A DNA stretch of 33,938 nt from a virus, in IMG/VR virus record IMGVR_UViG_3300013014_000078, positions 1 to 33,938 of that record. One strand, given 5' to 3'. The translations under genes were made by a program, and so were the position numbers. Under the pieces are notes generated by a model, which saw only the letters and a list, made by a program, of their open reading frames with translations, had not been told where the DNA came from and made no database searches. Of this stretch, positions 29,440 through 33,938 are shown piece by piece; the first letter of the stretch is position 1, and each line of letters starts with the position of its first letter.

Positions 29440-31038
29440 TTAGTATGCGCCCATGATTGACATGAGTGCGTCTGCTGCGTTGACTGCGGTTTGAGAGAAC
29501 AGGGTCCAAACAATGTTATCTGTTCCAATTTTAATTCCCTTGGCAGGGGTTGTTGATGTTCCAACTGAGTTCATTACATAACCATTGCCAATGTTAACTT
29601 GTCCACCTTGAACGAAAGTTGTATCGCCAGCAATAACTTCACCAGCAATACTGTTGTCAAAGTCTGTAGCACGAGTAAGGACTGCGCTTACGCTAGTAGT
29701 GCCTGCTGTAGTTACTGTGTAAATACCGTTTTGAGTTGCAGTTGTTTGGTCCTTAACAAGGATACGGTCATTAAGAGCAGTGGTGACACCATCAAGGACA
29801 AAAGCACCAGTGGCTGTAATGGTAAGAGTTGCACCAATACCAGTTCCACCATCAGCGCCAGCACTTCCTGCTGTGTATGTAGCAGTAAGGTTTCCTGTTG
29901 TTGCTGCAACTACTGATGCGTGAGCGTTAAATCCAGCAGCAATACCATCTGCATACTGCTTAGTAACTGCATGTAGTGCACTGCTTGGGTTTGCGCTAAG
30001 AGTTAAGAACCCTGTCATTGTGCTGCCTGATAGGAGCACTGGAGCAGTTCCACCTGTGGCTGCAGTTACACGACCATAGGCATCTGTAGTAACGCTTATT
30101 GGGTATGCGTATGTTCCAGCAGTTCCAGCAGTGGCGAGGTCAAGGATTGGTGCTGTTCCACCAGTGCTTGTAATACGCCCAGCGGTTCCACTAACGGAGC
30201 CAATACCAGTTGTAGAGATGGCGTTCCAACTGCTTCCACTCCATGCATACATTGTGCTTCCTGGAGTATCCCAGTATGTAGCACCAACAAGAAGTGCTCC
30301 GCCATAGTTATTTGTGCTAGGAGCAGATGCTTTTTGTCCAAGGTAGCGGTTATCAAATGATACATAACTTGCTGCAGCACTTGCTGCCGAAGTTGCTGCT
30401 GCTGCAGCAGATAGCGCTGCAGATGTTCCACTCGTTGCAATAACTAAATCAACATAACCTTTGTTTGCAACTTGTGCATCTACAGTTGGGTTGGATAGTC
30501 CAGTAATTGTTCCAGCACCACTAAATGTAATTGTTGCAGTAGCGGTAATGGTTCCACTAAGAGTTGAGTTAGAAATAGTTTTTGCTGTAAGATTTTGAAT
30601 CTTGCTTGTTCCAACTATTGCACCTTCGCCTGCAACAAGTCCATGCACATGTGTTAGTGCAGCGTTGGCAAGAATACCTGAATCATCATCATAACCACGG
30701 GCTGCGATGTGGGTCTGTTCTTCTTTGAAGTCACGACCAGATACACCGTGGCGCACCGCTGTTCCAGCAGTATGAGAAACTGCAAGGGTTTGGTCTTGAC
30801 CACGGACAATTTGAAGTGTTGTTCCAACTACAGATATACATGTAACAACTTCTTCTTTGTTTGTATCTGGTGCAAGAATAAGTGTGAAGGGAACAGATGG
30901 GTAACCGCTAACGGATACAACAGAAACGCTAGTAGTCGTATCGCCAGTTGCTGCTGATGTAATAGAGTTAACGAGCGTTGTTTCGATTGCTGTGGCGGAA
31001 TAATTCCGCTTGAGTGCGCCTGGGTCGCCTGCTGCCAT
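29440..31038 (-). CDS. Tail fibre protein
   Basis: 532 residues. After an N-terminal beta domain (NSITSAATGDTTTSVSVVSV) with GREEQTHIAARG-like linkage (FKEEQTHIAARGYDDDSG) comes ALTHVHGLVAGEG, then repeated ITGLSNPTVDAQVANKGYVD, an Ala-rich coiled stretch (SAALSAAAAATSAASAAASY), and fibre units with YWDTPGSTMYAWSGSSW and VTKQYADGIAAGF. These are familiar elements of trimeric phage fibres. It would be the long adhesin, with the propeller protein as a partner. It starts nine bases after the previous gene. Confidence 0.85.
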   Translation of the reverse strand: MAAGDPGALKRNYSATAIETTLVNSITSAATGDTTTSVSVVSVSGYPSVPFTLILAPDTNKEEVVTCISVVGTTLQIVRGQDQTLAVSHTAGTAVRHGVSGRDFKEEQTHIAARGYDDDSGILANAALTHVHGLVAGEGAIVGTSKIQNLTAKTISNSTLSGTITATATITFSGAGTITGLSNPTVDAQVANKGYVDLVIATSGTSAALSAAAAATSAASAAASYVSFDNRYLGQKASAPSTNNYGGALLVGATYWDTPGSTMYAWSGSSWNAISTTGIGSVSGTAGRITSTGGTAPILDLATAGTAGTYAYPISVTTDAYGRVTAATGGTAPVLLSGSTMTGFLTLSANPSSALHAVTKQYADGIAAGFNAHASVVAATTGNLTATYTAGSAGADGGTGIGATLTITATGAFVLDGVTTALNDRILVKDQTTATQNGIYTVTTAGTTSVSAVLTRATDFDNSIAGEVIAGDTTFVQGGQVNIGNGYVMNSVGTSTTPAKGIKIGTDNIVWTLFSQTAVNAADALMSIMGAY

Positions 31039-31047
31039 TGGGGTGCC

Positions 31048-31971
31048 TTATCTCTGATAGTGTGAACGAATAGGGAATTGACGGCGTTGGTTCTCCGCTA
31101 CTTCCTTAAGACGAGTGTTGTAAATATTGAACAAGAAGCGTGCTGCGTTCTCACCACTTCGTGCTCCACGCTGGTTATCAAGCACATCTGCTTCTGCAGA
31201 TAGTGCGCCAAGGCGTGATGGGTCTAAGAAAGAAATCATACGGAAGGCTGCGCCATAGATAACTACATCTTCTGAGTAATCAGGCATGCCAGTTACCGTT
31301 GAGTATTCTTGCGTAACTGATGGTAATTGTGTGATGTCAAAAAGTGTTGGGCGCTTTGAGTAAGCCACATTGACAATACGACCTGGAACTACTGGTGAGT
31401 AGATACCAAGGGTATGTCCAAAGTTTCCGCCTGTGCCATACTGTGTTGGGTTGGCTGTTCTATCTAGTTGCCATGCACGCACTGGTAGCCACTCTTGAGA
31501 TGGACCAATAACATGGTGGGTTACAGATAAAATATTTTGTATTACATCTGGAACATCGTAAGTTGTGCGAGCAGCAATAAACGAAAATTGATATTGACCA
31601 ATTGCAAACACATCTGGATACATTGCGTTGAGTGTGTCGTTAATAGCACGCTTAACTTCATAGCGTGGGAACAGTGGCGCAATCAATACCTTAGATGCAT
31701 TGCTGTGAGTTGTTGCTATTGTGCCACGCTGCCCACGACCCCATGGAGCAAGGGTAAGGGTATTGTCAATGTTATTTGTAGAGTTAACATACATAATCTC
31801 ATCGCCAATTTGGATAAAGCCACGGCTTACAACATTAGAATCATTAACAGAAATGGTTGTTTGTGTTGTGCTTGTTACAGCATTAGTCAACCATGTTGTT
31901 GATTCCATGTTTAAACTGTAGCCATGTAGAAGTGTATCTACACGGTCAGTAAGTTGTTCAAGTGTGCTCAC
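31048..31971 (-). CDS. Head-tail connector or tail adaptor-like protein
   Basis: 307 residues from a GTG at 31971 whose bases overlap the preceding stop (GTGA). SVNDSNVVSRGFIQIGDEIM is a small beta unit also seen in fibre-base proteins; the middle (YEVKRAINDTLNAMYPDVFA, then RTTYDVPDVIQNILSV) and the terminal helices (ENAARFLFNIYNTRLKEVAE) resemble phage adaptor (T7 gp11- or stopper-like) proteins. The exact role is uncertain. GTTTAAAC at 31909 encodes SLN near the start. Confidence 0.6.
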   Translation of the reverse strand: MSTLEQLTDRVDTLLHGYSLNMESTTWLTNAVTSTTQTTISVNDSNVVSRGFIQIGDEIMYVNSTNNIDNTLTLAPWGRGQRGTIATTHSNASKVLIAPLFPRYEVKRAINDTLNAMYPDVFAIGQYQFSFIAARTTYDVPDVIQNILSVTHHVIGPSQEWLPVRAWQLDRTANPTQYGTGGNFGHTLGIYSPVVPGRIVNVAYSKRPTLFDITQLPSVTQEYSTVTGMPDYSEDVVIYGAAFRMISFLDPSRLGALSAEADVLDNQRGARSGENAARFLFNIYNTRLKEVAENQRRQFPIRSHYQR

Positions 31972-32243
31972 AGGTCAATGCTCCTCAATGCTGATACTGC
32001 TGACTTGCCAGTGGTTGATGCAAGTTCATTGCATACTGCGTTTAAACCTTTAAAGTTATTTGGTTGGCGAGATGAACTAGCCTTGTAGTTCAACGCTCCT
32101 AACAAATCTTTACCAGTAGTGCCAGCCCATTTATTGGCTGCACCTGGCGCATCTAAGAAAAGCGTGCGGTCTGGATATGTGCCAGAATTGGCAAGTCTAT
32201 TTAACTCAGCAACGAGTGTGGAGCCTGCATAACCTGTAGCCAT
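31968..32243 (-). CDS. Small structural-region protein
   Basis: 91 residues starting MATGYAGSTLVAELNRLANS. It is soluble and helical, with TYPDRTLFLDAPGAANKWAG, then DLLGALNYKASSSRQPNNFK and GLNAVCNELASTTGKSAVSA. No family is named by me, though a similar NxxAxxxGxxxxDAxxALR pattern at the end occurs in small phage structural proteins. GTTTAAAC at 32040 encodes GLN. Two bases separate it from the small basic protein upstream. Confidence 0.65.
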   Translation of the reverse strand: MATGYAGSTLVAELNRLANSGTYPDRTLFLDAPGAANKWAGTTGKDLLGALNYKASSSRQPNNFKGLNAVCNELASTTGKSAVSALRSIDL

Positions 32244-32245
32244 AA

Positions 32246-32407
32246 TTACTTGCCTTTCTTTTGTGCTGCTCTCATGTTGTCCACAAGATTAGGATATTTT
32301 CTGCCAGCCTTTTTAGCAGCAGCCTTGGCTGATGCTTTGGCAGCAGGTGATAGGGGTTTTGATTTTTTCTTAGGGTTTGGTTTATCCCATACTTCTTTTT
32401 TAGCCAT
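32246..32407 (-). CDS. Small Lys/Ala-rich basic protein
   Basis: 53 residues. The sequence is MAKKEVWDKPNPKKKSKPLS followed by an AAKASAKAAAKKAGRKYPN stretch and NMRAAQKKGK: one third Lys or Arg, reminiscent of histone-H1 tails, and likely DNA-binding or internal to the head. The ATG shares a base with the stop of the preceding gene (TAATG), so translation is coupled. Confidence 0.7.
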   Translation of the reverse strand: MAKKEVWDKPNPKKKSKPLSPAAKASAKAAAKKAGRKYPNLVDNMRAAQKKGK

Positions 32408-32664
32408 TACCATTTCACCTTATCTGCCCAATACGCTGCACTCATTTTGCCTTTGGCAATGTTTGTAGCGTGACGAGCCTTAAACGATTTTTGTCTTGCT
32501 GTTGGAGATTTGTCTCCACTGACACCCTGTTGACCAAAGCGAATAGTTTTAACCTGGTCACCAGATTTAGCCACAACTACATGTGACTTTGTTGGATGGC
32601 TTGGTGTGCGCTTAGGCTTATTAAAGCCCGACACTCCTGCTCGCTTTAGCCTAGGGTCTGTCAT
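32407..32664 (-). CDS. Conserved small basic phage protein
   Basis: 85 residues. KRAGVSGFNKPKRTPSHPTK, then TIRFGQQGVSGD, and the ending KARHATNIAKGKMSAAYWAD followed by KVKW belong to a conserved basic family that I recall from marine and freshwater phages; the function is unknown to me. Clustered with other small basic proteins near the virion genes, it may bind DNA in the capsid. The start lies five bases past the stop of the small Cys-rich gene. Confidence 0.75.
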   Translation of the reverse strand: MTDPRLKRAGVSGFNKPKRTPSHPTKSHVVVAKSGDQVKTIRFGQQGVSGDKSPTARQKSFKARHATNIAKGKMSAAYWADKVKW

Positions 32665-32669
32665 TGGTT

Positions 32670-32792
32670 TTACTTTCCACCAAGAGTAGTTGGATTATTG
32701 ACCGCAGGGGCAGGGATGCCATACGGTGTAATTGTTCCAAAGTTGTCATCTGCATTGACGGTTTTAGTCCCGCAGCCACATGAGATACACAT
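32670..32792 (-). CDS. 40-residue protein with Cys-rich N-terminus
   Basis: MCISCGCGTKTVNADDNFGT opens a 40-residue protein ending PTTLGGK. AAAGGAG lies nine bases before the ATG, which is the best support. Three Cys in the first seven residues could bind metal. I know no function. It sits in a row of very small genes between the Ntn hydrolase and the tail genes. Confidence 0.6.
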   Translation of the reverse strand: MCISCGCGTKTVNADDNFGTITPYGIPAPAVNNPTTLGGK

Positions 32793-32816
32793 ATTATTTT
32801 CTCCTTTGAATAGTGA

Positions 32817-32873
32817 TTAACACTTGCAACTAGCCTTGCCACACTTCTTGCACTTCTTCTTTGCTGTTGGCAT
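32817..32873 (-). CDS. 18-residue Cys/Lys-rich miniprotein, putative
   Basis: MPTAKKKCKKCGKASCKC, then TAA: seven Lys and four Cys in 18 residues, with AAAGG nine bases upstream of ATG 32873. The ATG lies just before the stop codon of the Ntn hydrolase gene. The Cys spacing could bind one metal ion. The codon content suits a real gene, but the length makes chance possible. Confidence 0.4.
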   Translation of the reverse strand: MPTAKKKCKKCGKASCKC

Positions 32874-32875
32874 GA

Positions 32876-33577
32876 TTACATACCTTTCTTCTTGAGCATT
32901 GACATGCCCTTTTTCATTTCTTTAGCCTTTGCAGATTTTGATTCAGCCTTTTCAGCCATTGCGTAAGCCTTCTTCTTCATTGCTGGCGATAGCGCCTTCT
33001 TCTTCATTGCTGGCATTATATTTCCCCTTTGAGTGATTACCTTTATATCTCCACCAACACTTATGTTGTAGTCAGCAGAAATCTTGATTGCTCTACGAGC
33101 AGCAAACTCTGCTGCTTTCATAGAGTTCTTACTAAAGCCAGTGGCTAGTGCACCAAGGGCTAGGCTTCCTCCGCTACCAACTGCGTATAAGCCACGGTCA
33201 TCTCGTGACCAAAGATAATCTTGGTCTACTTCATAAATGATTCCGTTTAAACAGATAAGAGCATCAAAGCCAGAATCTGGATTCTTGACTGTATCTGGCT
33301 CGTATCCATTATCTTTCATAGTTTCACGCAGAGAGGGTAAGACTTTGGTCTGCATAAACACATCTATTGATATTGATTTAATAACCTTGGGTGGTGTCCA
33401 AAGAAAGTTTGCTATGTTGCCAGCAATAGCATCGCCTGAGAAGGCAAATACATAGTCACTTTTTTTAATAACTTTATCCATACCCTTGGCATAGTAAGGT
33501 TTGTCATCATAGGTAGTCATAGAATCTGCTGCAATTACTGCCCAGCCTTTTCCCTGAATACCTACGATGGCAGTCAT
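32876..33577 (-). CDS. Proteasome/HslV-type Ntn hydrolase
   Basis: 233 residues. It starts MTAIVGIQGKGWAVIAADSM. After Met removal Thr becomes residue 1, Asp is at 17 as in HslV and proteasome beta subunits, and Lys at 34 (GMDKV) is near the usual Lys33. SGDAIAGNIANFL and YAVGSGGSLALGALATG are other family motifs. The last 45 residues, containing three AMKKKA- or LKKKG-type repeats, are a Lys-rich tail absent from HslV. It sits among virion genes, so it may be a head maturation protease or act on host proteins after entry. GTTTAAAC at 33245 encodes CLN. Start is two bases past the next gene's stop. Confidence 0.85.
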   Translation of the reverse strand: MTAIVGIQGKGWAVIAADSMTTYDDKPYYAKGMDKVIKKSDYVFAFSGDAIAGNIANFLWTPPKVIKSISIDVFMQTKVLPSLRETMKDNGYEPDTVKNPDSGFDALICLNGIIYEVDQDYLWSRDDRGLYAVGSGGSLALGALATGFSKNSMKAAEFAARRAIKISADYNISVGGDIKVITQRGNIMPAMKKKALSPAMKKKAYAMAEKAESKSAKAKEMKKGMSMLKKKGM

Positions 33578-33579
33578 GT

Positions 33580-33927
33580 TTACCCCTTAAAACTATTAGT
33601 GTTTGCATCGTAGGCTTTGCCTACTTTATTAGAATCATCTATTGCTTTTTGCACTTGCTTGGTAGAGGTTCCTGCTGGCTGGATTCCTTGATTACGAGCA
33701 TCTCTATAAAGGTTTAATTCTTTATCCCATTTTTTCTGGGACATGTTCTTATTGCTTGCAGCATCTCCTGGGGATAGTTGGAGAGTCTTAGCCTTACACC
33801 CAAAGCATGGGCAAAATTCTGAATCAATGTGGTCTGAGTTGGGGGTTACTACACCCCAGTCTGACCATGGTTCTACCGAGGTGGCATCGCACTTAGTGCA
33901 GCCATACAACTCAACCTTTGGAAACAT
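33580..33927 (-). CDS. Small zinc-binding protein, function unknown
   Basis: 115 residues starting MFPKVELYGCTKCDATSVEP. CTKC and CPCFGCKAKTLQLSPGDA make a probable zinc ribbon in the first half; the second half (WDKELNLYRDARNQGIQPAG) is helical with a basic/polar tail. It is first in the visible part of this transcript and lies two bases before the Ntn hydrolase gene. I do not recognise a family. Confidence 0.65.
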   Translation of the reverse strand: MFPKVELYGCTKCDATSVEPWSDWGVVTPNSDHIDSEFCPCFGCKAKTLQLSPGDAASNKNMSQKKWDKELNLYRDARNQGIQPAGTSTKQVQKAIDDSNKVGKAYDANTNSFKG

Positions 33928-33938
33928 TTGTCCGTCTA

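Larger units (their letters stand above)
2200..33252. repeat. Highly iterated palindrome GTTTAAAC (43 copies)
   Basis: Starts of exact copies: 2200, 3148, 4269, 5665, 6051, 11197, 11638, 12138, 12432, 12612, 12826, 13078, 13188, 13354, 13641, 13780, 14137, 14353, 14403, 14456, 14539, 15276, 15583, 16085, 16542, 16707, 16930, 17024, 17347, 17610, 18182, 18562, 18890, 19287, 20131, 23161, 23720, 24833, 25018, 26722, 31909, 32040, 33245. Thirty-nine are preceded by C or T and 33 followed by A or G, giving YGTTTAAACR. Nine are intergenic, one covers a stop codon, and 33 are coding: 19 read x-Leu-Asn, 14 Phe-Lys. Longest gaps: 6059-11196, 20139-23160 and 26730-31908. Variants changed only at an end base number about seven, near chance. 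Confidence 0.95.

Noticed and set aside
29599-29916. Cys/Ser-rich plus-strand frame opposite the tail fibre
   Set aside because: It mirrors the Thr/Ala-rich repeats of the fibre gene on the other strand; no ribosome site or family resemblance.

Overview
The window is part of the genome of a lytic-type, tailed double-stranded DNA phage, most likely infecting an actinobacterium. The actinobacterial signal is a WhiB-like iron-sulphur regulator at 16017-16361, supported by an actinophage-style gene set: sigma-like factor, primase split into two overlapping genes, RecB/Cas4-like nuclease, CHAP lysin. The moderate G+C by eye and the absence of integrase or a recognisable repressor would suit a phage of freshwater actinobacteria, but that is inference. 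Neither end is a genome end: a giant virion gene runs off the left edge, and no major capsid gene is visible.

Layout. (1) 1-10834, minus strand: large terminase with an N-terminal HTH, portal, two low-complexity small proteins, and a protein of at least 2129 residues with one clear and one possible ADP-ribosyltransferase domain. (2) 10835-11710: an 875-base non-coding control region full of hairpins and short repeats, ending in a convincing plus-strand promoter. (3) 11711-16361, plus strand: degenerate SprT-like protein, GS-fold amidoligase, small membrane proteins, class II glutamine amidotransferase, a UUCG terminator, a repeat-rich non-coding stretch (14318-14648), then small proteins, a DUF3846-like protein, a membrane-anchored lytic transglycosylase and the WhiB-like protein. 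(4) 16465-22728, minus strand: nucleotide and replication genes (dNMP kinase, sigma-like factor, PD-(D/E)XK nuclease, Toprim and CHC2 primase halves, resolvase-like nuclease, glycosyltransferase, DnaB/RecA-like ATPase, Zn-ribbon protein, Cas4-like nuclease). (5) 22838-23701, plus strand: small zinc-ribbon and membrane proteins and an HNH nuclease. (6) 23730-33927, minus strand: holin, CHAP endolysin, membrane/coiled-coil protein, tail and receptor-binding proteins, small basic and Cys-rich proteins, and a proteasome-family Ntn hydrolase.

The most unusual feature cuts across genes. The exact 8-bp palindrome GTTTAAAC, mostly inside YGTTTAAACR, occurs 43 times by my manual count where base composition predicts about one. 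Thirty copies lie between 11197 and 20138. They occur in both reading frames open to them, in a promoter spacer, in a terminator loop, over a start codon and over a stop codon. This resembles a highly iterated palindrome or a genome-wide operator/organiser site rather than a codon effect. It is my main candidate for an undescribed system, perhaps working with a phage regulator such as the WhiB-like protein or the sigma-like factor. A second candidate is the amidoligase plus class II glutaminase cassette with its small membrane proteins, which looks like an amide-ligation pathway acting on a peptide or the cell wall.
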